A DNA stretch of 33,961 bases from contig JACCZT010000073.1 in NCBI GenBank assembly GCA_013695785.1, positions 1 to 33,961 of the forward strand, written 5' to 3'. This DNA comes from Nocardioidaceae bacterium. GTDB lineage: Bacteria > Actinomycetota > Actinomycetes > Propionibacteriales > Nocardioidaceae. The notes beneath the pieces were generated by a model that made no database searches, had not been told where the DNA came from, and saw nothing but the letters and a program-made list of their open reading frames with translations. Each line of letters opens with the position of its first letter. The first letter of the stretch is position 1. Below, piece after piece: positions 1-8,745 of this stretch. The position numbers and the translations under genes were made by a program.

Positions 1-23
1 TCGGGCGTGCCGAGCGCGGCCCG

Positions 24-1580
24 CTAAGGAGCGGCTGTCTCCACGGGCTGCTCGTCCACTGGGACGGGGCGGTCCTTGAGCCGGTTCTCCTTGATGAAGA
101 ACGACACCACGAACGCGATCGCCACGATCGGCAGCGCCGCAAGGAACACCTCGCTCAAGGAGGAGGAGAACGCCTCGATCACCTTGTCGCGGACAGGCGG
201 CGGCAGCGAGGCGATCTTGCTGGTGTCACTGGTGTCGATGCCGGCGTCTGCGACAGCGCTACCGAACGCGACGGTGAGATGGTGGTCGAGGCGGCTGTTG
301 AGGATCGCGCCGAACAACGCAGTGCCGAAGGTCCCGCCGAGAGCGCGGAAGAACGTCACCGAGCTGGTCGCGGCTCCCATGTGACGACGGTCGACGGAGT
401 TCTGTACGGCCGTGACAACGATCTGCATGCCGCAGCCCAATCCGAGACCGACCAGCACCATGCCCCCCGCGACATGCCAGTACGGGCTGTCGACGCCGAG
501 CCCCGACAGGACGAGCAGGCCGAGCGCGACGAGGAACGAACCTATGATCGGGAACACCTTGTAACGGCCGGTACGGCTCATGACCTGTCCTGAGGTGATC
601 GAGGTGGTCATGAGGCCGGCCACGATCGGCAGCATCGCCAGCCCCGATCTGGTGGGACTCATCCCCGCGACGACCTGCAGGTAGAGCGGCAGGAAGATCA
701 GTGCGCCGAACATCGCGATGCCGATGATGAACGCGTACAGGTTGGCCGTGGAGAAGACCGAGTTCGCGAACAGCTCCATCGGGATGATCGGCTCGGCCAC
801 GCGCCGCTCGACCAGTACGAAGGCGACAGCGAGCACGAGCGCGAGAGAGATGAGGCCGAGCGCGTACGGCGACAGCCACCCGTAGTCGTCCGACGGACCG
901 GCCCATGCGGTGTAGAGCAGCAGCGAGGTCACCGAGCCGACCACCAGCGCGGCGCCGAAGTAGTCGATGGTGTGCTCACGGCGTACGTGGTGCAGCTTGA
1001 GCGCCGCCGACGTCACGACGAGCGCCACGATGCCGATCGGGACGTTGATCCAGAAGATCCACTGCCAGCCCGGACCGTCGGCGAACCAACCGCCGAGGAC
1101 GGGCCCGAGCACGCTCGAGGTGGCGAACACCGCGCCCATGTAGCCGCCGTAGCGGCCACGCTCACGGGGCGGGACGATGTCTCCGATTGTGGCGAGGGCG
1201 AGGGCGATCAGCCCGCCACCGCCGATGCCCTGCACGGCGCGAAAGGCGATCAGCTGTTCGATGCTGCTGCTGAAACCCGAGAGCAGGGACCCGGCCACGA
1301 AGACGATGATCGCGATCTGGAAGATCAACCGGCGGCCGTACAGGTCGGAGATCTTGCCCCACAGCGGAGTCGCGGCGGTCGAGGTGAGGAGGTACGCGGT
1401 GACGACCCAGCTGAGCTTGTCCAGACCCTGCAGGTCCGAGGTGATCCTCGGCAGCGCCGTCCCGACGATGCTCTGGTCGAGGGCGGCGAGGAACATGCCG
1501 GCCATCAGCCCGCCGAGGACGATGAGGATCTGCCGGTGCGGCAAGTACCCGCCGTCAACCGGCGCCTCAGTTGGTTGCAT
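24..1580 (-). CDS. MFS transporter, DHA2/EmrB-QacA-like (14-TM drug exporter type)
   Basis: 518 aa ORF; LDQSIVGTALPRITSDL, TSTAATPLWGKISDLYGRRL and AVQGIGGGGLIALALATIGDIVPPRERGRYGG motifs typical of DHA2 exporters. Confidence 0.95.
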   Translation of the reverse strand: MQPTEAPVDGGYLPHRQILIVLGGLMAGMFLAALDQSIVGTALPRITSDLQGLDKLSWVVTAYLLTSTAATPLWGKISDLYGRRLIFQIAIIVFVAGSLLSGFSSSIEQLIAFRAVQGIGGGGLIALALATIGDIVPPRERGRYGGYMGAVFATSSVLGPVLGGWFADGPGWQWIFWINVPIGIVALVVTSAALKLHHVRREHTIDYFGAALVVGSVTSLLLYTAWAGPSDDYGWLSPYALGLISLALVLAVAFVLVERRVAEPIIPMELFANSVFSTANLYAFIIGIAMFGALIFLPLYLQVVAGMSPTRSGLAMLPIVAGLMTTSITSGQVMSRTGRYKVFPIIGSFLVALGLLVLSGLGVDSPYWHVAGGMVLVGLGLGCGMQIVVTAVQNSVDRRHMGAATSSVTFFRALGGTFGTALFGAILNSRLDHHLTVAFGSAVADAGIDTSDTSKIASLPPPVRDKVIEAFSSSLSEVFLAALPIVAIAFVVSFFIKENRLKDRPVPVDEQPVETAAP

Positions 1581-1652
1581 CAGTCAACCTTAGCAATTTC
1601 CTCGCGGCTCACCATCTCGAGCAGGTGTGATCTCGGTGACTATGGTGGGACG

Positions 1653-2888
1653 GTGAGCTCCGCCGAGACCGTCCCGGACGTCAGCCTGTCCGACATCGAG
1701 GCCGCCCGGCGGTTGCTCGAGGGGGTCGCGCTCACGACACCGGTGGAGGAGTCGCGCTGGCTCACCAAGGCAGTCGGTGCGCCGGTGGTCCTCAAGTGCG
1801 AGAACCTGCAGCGAGCCGGATCGTTCAAGATCCGTGGGGCGTACGTCCGCATCGCCCGGCTCACTGACGCCGAGCGCGCACGTGGGGTGGTCGCGGCGAG
1901 CGCCGGCAACCACGCTCAAGGCGTTGCACTGGCCGCGTCGTTGCTGGGCACGCACTCGACGGTGTTCATGCCCGAGGGCGCTCCGATCCCCAAGGAGAGT
2001 GCGACCCGGGCGTACGGCGCCGACGTGCAGTTCGCCGGCCCGAACGTCGAGACGGCCCTGGTCGCCGCCCAGGAGTTCGCCGACCGCACCGGCGCGGTGC
2101 TGATCCATCCCTTCGACCACCCCGACATCGTGGCAGGTCAGGCGACCCTCGGCCTCGAGCTCCTCGAGCAGGTCCCAGACCTCGCCACGGTCGTGGTCTC
2201 GGTCGGCGGCGGTGGTCTCGCGGCCGGTACCGCGACTGCCATCCATGCGATACGGCCTGACGTGCGCGTCATCGGTGTCCAGGCCGAGCGCGCGGCGGCG
2301 TACCCGGTCTCCCTCCGCGAAGGGAGCCCCGTGACCGTGCCGTGCCAGCCGACGATTGCCGACGGCATAGCCATCGCCCGGCCCGGTGCGGTGCCCTTCG
2401 CGGCGATCACGCGCCACCTGGACGGCGTGGTGACCGTCAGTGAGGACTCCCTGAGCCGGGCCCTGCTGTCGATGCTCGAGCGCGCCAAGCTGCTCGTGGA
2501 GCCCGCGGGGGCGGCTGCCGTCGCCGGCCTGCTCGAACACCGCGAGTCGATAGTCGACGGGCGGGGGACTGTCGTCGCGGTGCTCACCGGCGGCAACATC
2601 GATCCGCTCCTGCTGATGCAGGTGATCCGGCACGGGATGGCCTCGGCCGGGCGTTACCTGTCCCTGCGGGTCAAGATTCCCGACCGCCCCGGTGGGTTGG
2701 TACACCTGCTCACCGAGCTGGCTCAGCTGCAGGTCAACGTGCTGGACGTGGTGCACGAACGCACCTCGGCGTCGCTGCACGTCGACGAGGTCGAGGTCTC
2801 GTTGCAGCTGGAGACCCGCGGTGCCTCGCACGCGGCGCGCGTCACCGCACACCTGCAGGACAAGAAGTACGCCTACCGCATGCTCTGA
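1653..2888 (+). CDS. ilvA: Threonine ammonia-lyase (biosynthetic/catabolic PLP enzyme with C-terminal ACT-like domain)
   Basis: Part of ORF 972..2888; GTG at 1653 gives VSSAETVPDVSLSDIEAARRLL; PLP lysine motif GSFKIRGAY, ASAGNHAQGVA, SVGGGGLAAG; C-terminal VKIPDRPGGLVHLLTELAQLQVNVLDVVHER resembles an ACT domain. Confidence 0.93.
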   Translation: MSSAETVPDVSLSDIEAARRLLEGVALTTPVEESRWLTKAVGAPVVLKCENLQRAGSFKIRGAYVRIARLTDAERARGVVAASAGNHAQGVALAASLLGTHSTVFMPEGAPIPKESATRAYGADVQFAGPNVETALVAAQEFADRTGAVLIHPFDHPDIVAGQATLGLELLEQVPDLATVVVSVGGGGLAAGTATAIHAIRPDVRVIGVQAERAAAYPVSLREGSPVTVPCQPTIADGIAIARPGAVPFAAITRHLDGVVTVSEDSLSRALLSMLERAKLLVEPAGAAAVAGLLEHRESIVDGRGTVVAVLTGGNIDPLLLMQVIRHGMASAGRYLSLRVKIPDRPGGLVHLLTELAQLQVNVLDVVHERTSASLHVDEVEVSLQLETRGASHAARVTAHLQDKKYAYRML

Positions 2889-2916
2889 GCGGTAGCGGCC
2901 GGGCGGGCGGGGTCGC

Positions 2917-3432
2917 TCAGGCGGCGAACGGCTTGGCGTTGAGCACCTTGACGGTGACGTTGGTGCCGTTGGGCGCGGCGTAGGTTGCCGAGTCGCCCTT
3001 GCGCTTGCCGCTGATGGCGGCACCGAGAGGTGACTGCGGTGAGTAGACGTCCATGTCCACCGAGTCGTCGAGCGCCAGGAGCTCACGTGAGCCCAGCAGG
3101 AAGGTCTCGTCGCCGTGTTCGCCCTCGAAGTGGATCGTGACGATCATGCCGGGCTCGACCAGACCGTCGTCCTCGCGCTGCTCGCCGACCTCGGCACGGT
3201 TCATCATGTCCTCGAGCTGGCGGATGCGGGCCTCCTGCTTGCCCTGCTCGTCCTTGGCGGCGTGGTAGCCGCCGTTCTCCTTCAGGTCGCCCTCGTCGCG
3301 GGCCTCCCCGATGCGGGCGGAGAGTTCTTGGCGCGCGGGACCACGAAGATGATCGAGCTCTTCCTGCAATCGGTCGTACGCCTCCTGGGTGACCCAGAGG
3401 GTGTTCTCTTCGCTGCGCATGTTCGTGGTCAT
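2917..3432 (-). CDS. greA: Transcription elongation factor GreA
   Basis: LKENGGYHAAKDEQGKQEARIRQLEDMMNRAEV coiled coil plus C-terminal SPLGAAISGKRKGD; ATG at 3432 preceded by AAGGAGC Shine-Dalgarno. Confidence 0.95.
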   Translation of the reverse strand: MTTNMRSEENTLWVTQEAYDRLQEELDHLRGPARQELSARIGEARDEGDLKENGGYHAAKDEQGKQEARIRQLEDMMNRAEVGEQREDDGLVEPGMIVTIHFEGEHGDETFLLGSRELLALDDSVDMDVYSPQSPLGAAISGKRKGDSATYAAPNGTNVTVKVLNAKPFAA

Positions 3433-3520
3433 GGTGTCGCTGCTCCTTGGATATGAACGCACCCCGAGGTTCAACCCGGGGTGGATGCATCAGCCTACCA
3501 AAGTCGACCATGCGAGACGC

Positions 3521-3952
3521 TCAGCTGCTGGCGTCGCAGCCGCGGAGCAGCCCGGTCACGGCGCGGCGCTCGGTGGTGATCTCGGCGGTGACACCGGTGG
3601 CGCCGGCTGCACCGGCGGGGACCTGGACCGTGCGCTCGCCGACGACAGCGTGGTCGGCTGCCATGGCGTACACCTCGCAGGTGGCCGCAGCACCGTCGGC
3701 GCGATCGAGCCGGAGCTCGACGCGGGTGGTGTCGTCCGAGACCACCTCGTACCCGAACACCTGGGCATCGACGGGCCGGTTGGCCTGCGCCTGAGATGAC
3801 CACCACGCCCACCCGACGCCGAGGAGCAGCGCGACCACGACGAACGCCGGCCACACCCAGCGGGGCCGGGTCGTGCCGCCGTGCCGGTCGTGGTGACCGC
3901 GCCCGTAGCGGGCGACGGACAGATCCGGCGACGATCCGGGTGGGGCGGGCAT
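3521..3952 (-). CDS. DUF4307-like single-pass membrane protein
   Basis: MPAPPGSSPDLSVARYGRGHHDRHGGTTRPRWVWPAFVVVALLLGVGWAWWS; small actinobacterial TM protein adjacent to mca. Confidence 0.75.
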   Translation of the reverse strand: MPAPPGSSPDLSVARYGRGHHDRHGGTTRPRWVWPAFVVVALLLGVGWAWWSSQAQANRPVDAQVFGYEVVSDDTTRVELRLDRADGAAATCEVYAMAADHAVVGERTVQVPAGAAGATGVTAEITTERRAVTGLLRGCDASS

Positions 3953-4013
3953 GGAATCATTGTCGCGCACCGGCAGTTGGGCTGGGCGGGGAGTCGTACC
4001 ACCGAGGAGAGCT

Positions 4014-4886
4014 GTGGCCGAACGATTGCGTCTGATGCACGTGCATGCGCATCCTGACGACGAGTCCAGCAAGGGGGCTGCCTCGACGGCGAGGTACGTC
4101 GCCGAGGGCGTCGACGTGCACGTCGCCACGTGTACCGGTGGCGAACGCGGCTCCATCCTCAACCCGAGCTTCAAGCACCCGGGCATCGAGGACAACCCCG
4201 AGCTGATCGGCGAGATCCGGCGCGAGGAGATGGTCCGCGCCCGCGAGATCCTCGGCGTGACCCAGGACTGGCTCGGCTTTGCCGACTCCGGCTGGCCCGA
4301 GGGCGATCCCAAGCCACCGCTGCCCGAGGGATGCTTCGCGCTGCTGTCTGTCGAGGAGGCGGCCAAGCCGCTGGTCGCGCTGATGCGCTCGTTCCGGCCA
4401 CACGTCGTCACCACCTACGACGAGAACGGTGGATATCCCCACCCCGATCACATCATGTGTCACAAGATCGGCGTGGCCGCGTTCGAGGCAGCGGGCGACC
4501 CGGAGGCCTACCCCGACTGCGGGGAGCACTGGCAGCCCAAGAAGCTGTACTACCAGCACGGCTTCAACCGGGCGCGGACACTGGCGGTGCACGAGGAGAT
4601 GCTGCGTCGAGGCCTGGAGTCGCCGTACACAGATCGGTTGAAGGACTGGAAGGCAGACCCCGAGCACGACGCCCGCGTCACCACCCGGGTGCCGTGCTCT
4701 GACTATTTCGGGGTACGCGACCGTGCGCTGCTTGCCCACGCGACCCAGATCGACCCTGACGGGTGGTGGTTCGCGGTGCCTGAGGACGTGCAAGCGGCGG
4801 TCTGGCCGACCGAGGACTTCGAGCTCGTACACAGCCATGTGCCGACGCAGGTGCCCGAGGACGACCTGTTTGCGGGGCTCCGCTGA
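4014..4886 (+). CDS. mca: Mycothiol S-conjugate amidase
   Basis: GTG at 4014: VAERLRLMHVHAHPDDESSKGAASTARYVAEGVDVHVATCTGGERGSILNP; HPDDE zinc motif; TYDENGGYPHPDHIMCHKIGVAAFEAAGD. Confidence 0.93.
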   Translation: MAERLRLMHVHAHPDDESSKGAASTARYVAEGVDVHVATCTGGERGSILNPSFKHPGIEDNPELIGEIRREEMVRAREILGVTQDWLGFADSGWPEGDPKPPLPEGCFALLSVEEAAKPLVALMRSFRPHVVTTYDENGGYPHPDHIMCHKIGVAAFEAAGDPEAYPDCGEHWQPKKLYYQHGFNRARTLAVHEEMLRRGLESPYTDRLKDWKADPEHDARVTTRVPCSDYFGVRDRALLAHATQIDPDGWWFAVPEDVQAAVWPTEDFELVHSHVPTQVPEDDLFAGLR

Positions 4887-4914
4887 ACGCTGGGTGCGGG
4901 GCTAGGGTGGAGCC

Positions 4915-5136
4915 ATGAGTGTCCCGTCCGCCGCCGCCTCGGTGTCGAGCCTGCTGACGGCGTACAACCCCGAGGACGTCAAGCCTGGCTGGCTCGGTTT
5001 CAGCGTCGTGATGGCGCTCATCGTCGCTCTCGCGGTGCTGATGCGCAGCTTCGCCAAGCAGCTCAAGCGGGTCGACTTCGACGAGGACGCCGACCCGAGC
5101 GCGGCCGAACCGGAGGAGCGGTCCGACGACCGCTGA
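4915..5136 (+). CDS. Small hypothetical membrane protein (73 aa)
   Basis: MSVPSAAASVSSLLTAYNPEDVKPGWLGFSVVMALIVALAVLMRSFAKQLKRVDFDED; one TM segment. Confidence 0.8.
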   Translation: MSVPSAAASVSSLLTAYNPEDVKPGWLGFSVVMALIVALAVLMRSFAKQLKRVDFDEDADPSAAEPEERSDDR

Positions 5137-5154
5137 TCGACGATGTCGTCGGTC

Positions 5155-5727
5155 TCAGACCCAGCCGCTCACCGCGACCAGCAGGTCGACCGCGGTGCCG
5201 CTGTCGGTCGTACGGTCCACATGCTCGAACCTGCGGATGCGCGCGCCCGACAACGCCGTCGCAAGCTGCCCGACATCGGGGAGTACGTCGGGGTCGCTCG
5301 GTCCGCCCGTACCGTGCTCGAGGTTCTCCAAGGCATGGCCTAGGTAGAGCACCTCCCCGCCCGGGGCGAGCCAACCCATCGCCCGCGACAGGACAGCGGC
5401 GAGGCCGGGCACGTGCAGGTACGTGATCAGCACGAGATCGACCGGTCGTCCCGGCGACCAGACGAGTGCGTCACCGACCTCCCAGGCGACCGCGTCAGCG
5501 CCGGACCGAGCGCGAGCCTGCCCGATCGCCACCGGTGAGAAGTCGACGGCGGCGACGTCCCAGCCGCGCTCGGCGAGCCACACGGCATTGCGCCCGTCAC
5601 CGCAGGCGATGTCGACAGCCACCCCCGGAGTACGGTCCGTCAGTTCGGTGACGACGGTGGCGTTGGCCGCCTCGCCCCACATCGCCGGCATCGCGGCGTA
5701 CTTCAGGTCCCAGTGCTTGGCGTCCAT
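5155..5727 (-). CDS. Class I SAM-dependent methyltransferase
   Basis: MDAKHWDLKYAAMPAMWGEAANATVVTELTDRTPGVAVDIACGDGRNAVWLAERGWDVAAVDFSPVAI; motif I VDIACGDGRN. ATG 5727 preferred over TTG 5736 because TAGATT lies 7 nt upstream of it. Confidence 0.92.
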   Translation of the reverse strand: MDAKHWDLKYAAMPAMWGEAANATVVTELTDRTPGVAVDIACGDGRNAVWLAERGWDVAAVDFSPVAIGQARARSGADAVAWEVGDALVWSPGRPVDLVLITYLHVPGLAAVLSRAMGWLAPGGEVLYLGHALENLEHGTGGPSDPDVLPDVGQLATALSGARIRRFEHVDRTTDSGTAVDLLVAVSGWV

Positions 5728-5995
5728 GGAGCCCAATCTAGGGCAGGTGTCAGTCCCGAAGATCGGCCGGCGACCTAGTCGGACGACGCTTCAGCGGGAG
5801 ACTCTCAAGCCGTGATCGAGAGTGTCCCGCGGAGCGCCTTGTCGTTCTGGAGGCGTAACGCCTCCTGGATCTCCTGCCATTGCGTGCACGGCGTCAGATC
5901 AGCCGCATCGCCAGCGAAATAGGCGTCCTGCTGCCGCCGCTTGCGCGAGCACTCGAGGTTGCGGATCAGGTCGCCGCGCCTGGCAGGATGGCCAG

Positions 5996-6409
5996 ATGGA
6001 CTACCTGCAACGCTCAACCGCACTCGCGGACATGGTCCCCGCCGCGTGGCGCGAGTTTGCCGGCCAGATGGCCGGCCGCCTGCGAGCGAGCCCGCCGCAG
6101 AAGCCCCTCGAAGTGCTGCTCTCGGACGGCGACGTCGAGGTGCAGATCGTCAACGATGCGTTCTGGGCCAACGACACGGGCCTTCCCGAGTCGTTCTACC
6201 TCGGCGGCTACCTCGGCCACCTGCTGCCGCAGACACAGCTGGGACCGCTCTTCGACGAGATCATCAAGGACGACCTCGTGACGGTCGACTTCACTGCCGC
6301 GGGAGCCACCGCTCTGGCCTGTCTCGCGTTGGATCACGGCGGTGCGCAGCCCGACGCCGTTCGCCTCACCGTGGAGGGTGACCTCGCCGACGAACCGATC
6401 CCCGAATAG
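5996..6409 (+). CDS. Conserved hypothetical protein (137 aa)
   Basis: [57 protein letters not shown]...; good codon bias, family not recognised. Confidence 0.75.
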   Translation: MDYLQRSTALADMVPAAWREFAGQMAGRLRASPPQKPLEVLLSDGDVEVQIVNDAFWANDTGLPESFYLGGYLGHLLPQTQLGPLFDEIIKDDLVTVDFTAAGATALACLALDHGGAQPDAVRLTVEGDLADEPIPE

Positions 6410-6417
6410 GTGTCCCC

Positions 6418-6717
6418 ATGGCGAACCGACTTGCCGGCGCCACCAGCCCGTACCTGCTGCAGCACAGGGACAATCCTGTCGACTGGTACGAGTGGGGTGA
6501 CGACGCCTTCGCTGCGGCCAAGGAACGCGACGTCCCGATCCTGCTGAGCATCGGGTACGTCGCATGCCACTGGTGCCACGTCATGGCGCACGAGTCCGGC
6601 GCCCCCGTCCCGCTGTTCACCGGTCGCGACGTCATCGATGGACACGCTGCCGCCTACGTGTGCCGCGGCTTCGTCTGTGAGCGTCCCGTCACCCACCCCG
6701 ACCAGCTGCGGCTCTGA
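6418..6717 (+). pseudogene. Truncated DUF255 / thioredoxin-like (YyaL/SSP411-type) protein
   Basis: First ~62 aa [60 protein letters not shown] match the start of DUF255 proteins; the remaining 38 aa diverge and the frame stops at 6717. Confidence 0.8.
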
Positions 6718-6747
6718 CACGGCCGGTCGCCAGCCGCGCGGCGGCCG

Positions 6748-6919
6748 AGTGACGCCGCCGTGCGCCGCCGCCACCGACGATCACGCGCACTTCTCCGGGC
6801 TTGGCGTCACTTCTCCAGGGTTGCGACCCCGGTGAAGTGACGCTGTACCAGGAGAACCTGGTACAGCTGGGGCAGCAGGGGCCAGAACCTGCGGATGGAG
6901 GGGCCAGAACCTGCGGATG
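6748..6919. repeat. Compact intergenic repeat block (nested palindromes + tandem 21-bp direct repeat)
   Basis: AGTGACGCC 6748-6756 / GGCGTCACT 6803-6811; 18-bp-arm imperfect hairpin 6804-6843 (16/18 pairs); perfect 11-bp hairpin GCTGTACCAGG-AGAA-CCTGGTACAGC 6842-6867; AGGGGCCAGAACCTGCGGATG at 6877-6897 and 6899-6919. Confidence 0.9.
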
Positions 6920-6924
6920 ACGGG

Positions 6925-7629
6925 TCAGCGGAGGGAGTAGGCGGCAATCGATACGCCGACGTAGTGGGTGGCGAAGGCGACGATGGTGAAGCTGTGGAAG
7001 ATCTCGTGGAAGCCGAACCAGCGAGGGAACGGGTCCGGCTTCTCGAAGGCGTAGACGACGCCTCCGATCGTGTAGAGCAGACCTCCGGCGACGATGCAGA
7101 CCAGCACGGCAGGCGACGCGGCGGCGGCGAAGTCCGCCGTCCAGAAGACGGCCGCCCACCCCATCGCGAGATAGATCGGCACGTACAACCAGCGCGGAGC
7201 ATCCAACCAGAAGACGCGGAACGCCACTCCGAGGATGGCGCCGCACCACACCAGCAGCAGCAGGATCTGGGCATCACTGCGATCGAGCAGCAGCACCGTG
7301 AAAGGTGTGTACGAGCCGGCGATGAGCAAGAAGATGTTGGCGTGGTCGAAGCGTTTGAGGCGCTGATGAACGTTCGGGGACCATCGCCCCGCGTGATAGA
7401 CCGCGCTGACCCCGAACAACAACAGCGCGCTCGCCATGAACACGGCGGCCGCCACCTTGAGCTCCCACCCCGGCGACAGCGCGATGAGTACGATGAACGC
7501 TGCGAGAGCAAGCGGCCAGGTGGCGGCGTGCAACCACCCGCGCAGCTTGGGCTTGATCTCCTCAGCGGCGTCCCGGACGAGCTCACTCACCTCTGAGGTG
7601 AGTGACGGGTCGCGCTCGGGCTCGCTCAT
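6925..7629 (-). CDS. PAQR / hemolysin III (TrhA-like) membrane protein
   Basis: Seven-TM protein; VSAVYHAGRWSPNVHQRLKRFDHANIFLLIAGSYTPF and FGFHEIFHSFTIVAFATHYVGV motifs. Confidence 0.93.
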   Translation of the reverse strand: MSEPERDPSLTSEVSELVRDAAEEIKPKLRGWLHAATWPLALAAFIVLIALSPGWELKVAAAVFMASALLLFGVSAVYHAGRWSPNVHQRLKRFDHANIFLLIAGSYTPFTVLLLDRSDAQILLLLVWCGAILGVAFRVFWLDAPRWLYVPIYLAMGWAAVFWTADFAAAASPAVLVCIVAGGLLYTIGGVVYAFEKPDPFPRWFGFHEIFHSFTIVAFATHYVGVSIAAYSLR

Positions 7630-7708
7630 GCGGCCAGGTTAGCCAGGGCGTCGATGCACCGAAGACAAGACTCAGGTTTGGCGACGTGAGAGGACGGAGA
7701 AGGCGACG

Positions 7709-8470
7709 ATGGCGGTCAGTGATCTTGTCTACGGCATCTACGAGCGTCATCTCGAGCGCAACCTCAACGCCCGCCAGATCCCCAAGCACGTCGGCGCCAT
7801 CGTGGACGGCAACCGCAGGTGGGCCAAGGGTGCCCGCGCCGAGGTCACCGACGGCTACCGGGCCGGCGCCGACAAGATCGTGGAGTTCCTGGGGTGGTGC
7901 GACGACATCGACGTCGAGGTCGTCACCTTGTGGTTGCTGTCGACGGACAACCTGCAGCGGCCGGCCGAGGAGGTCGCAGCTCTGCTCGCGGCGATCGAAG
8001 ACCTCGTCGTCGCGCTCACCGAGCAACGCCGCTGGCCGTTGCGGCTCATCGGCAACCTCGACCTACTCCCCGAGCCGAGTGCCGGCCGCCTACGGGTAGC
8101 AGCCCAGTCCACCGCCGACGTCCAAGCGATGACCGTCAACATCTGCATCAGCTACGGCGGTCGCCAGGAGCTCACCGACGCCATGCGCTCGTTGCTGCTG
8201 GCCGAGGCTGCAGGAGGTGCGAGCCTGCGGGAGGTGGCGGAGCGGCTCGACGTGGAGCACATCGCGGAGCACCTCTACACCAAGGGCCAACCCGACCCCG
8301 ACCTCGTCATCCGTACCTCCGGTGAGCAACGACTCTCGGGCTTCCTGCTCTGGCAGAGCGTGCACAGCGAGTTCTACTTCAGCGACGCCCTCTGGCCGGC
8401 GTTCCGCCGGATCGACTTCCTGCGCGCCCTGCGCTCCTACGCCGCCCGCGACCGCCGCTACGGCCAGTAG
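7709..8470 (+). CDS. uppS: Isoprenyl transferase (cis-prenyltransferase, undecaprenyl/Z-FPP synthase type)
   Basis: [94 protein letters not shown] upstream. Confidence 0.94.
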   Translation: MAVSDLVYGIYERHLERNLNARQIPKHVGAIVDGNRRWAKGARAEVTDGYRAGADKIVEFLGWCDDIDVEVVTLWLLSTDNLQRPAEEVAALLAAIEDLVVALTEQRRWPLRLIGNLDLLPEPSAGRLRVAAQSTADVQAMTVNICISYGGRQELTDAMRSLLLAEAAGGASLREVAERLDVEHIAEHLYTKGQPDPDLVIRTSGEQRLSGFLLWQSVHSEFYFSDALWPAFRRIDFLRALRSYAARDRRYGQ

Positions 8471-8509
8471 TCACAGCCGCGGACCGTACGACCCGGTTCA
8501 TCTCTCCTA

Positions 8510-8711
8510 GGGCGTGTCGTACGCCCGGAGCCAACCACCCGGACGTACGTTTTGCTCAGTGGCAGGCGGGGAAGCCGGCCACCGCGGGAGGCCCCTGGTG
8601 CACACGAGCTGCGGTCGAGCAGGACCGTGCTGGCGCGCGCCCGGTCACGGAGGGGCTGCCCCCGGCCCCTCGGTCGCGTTCCCGGTCCGAGCACACAACT
8701 GACGGACCGGG
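8510..8711 (+). promoter_or_regulatory. Candidate structured 5' leader of phoH
   Basis: Series of hairpins: GGGCGT-GTCGT-ACGCCC (8510-8526); GTGGC-A-GGC-GGGGAA-GCC-G-GCCAC (8559-8582); GAGGGGC...GCCCCTC (8650-8671); CCCGGTCCG-13nt-CGGACCGGG (8681-8711). Confidence 0.5.
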
Positions 8712-8745
8712 CGCGGGTGCGCGCACGGGCCTTGAGGAGACCACC

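Noticed and set aside
972-1652. N-terminal extension of the ilvA ORF
   Set aside because: Antisense to the MFS gene and compositionally unlike protein; GTG 1653 with TATGGT 6 nt upstream gives the normal family start.
5849-5865. GGAGGCG-TAA-CGCCTCC perfect hairpin
   Set aside because: Short, isolated, no poly-T and no clear associated gene; too common in high-GC DNA to interpret alone.
5805-6023. 72-aa minus-strand ORF (RNLECSRKRRQQDAYFAGDAADLTPCTQWQEIQEALRLQNDKALRGTLSITA)
   Set aside because: Plausible composition, but no family recognised and no clear RBS; it could be a small gene remnant. Not called.
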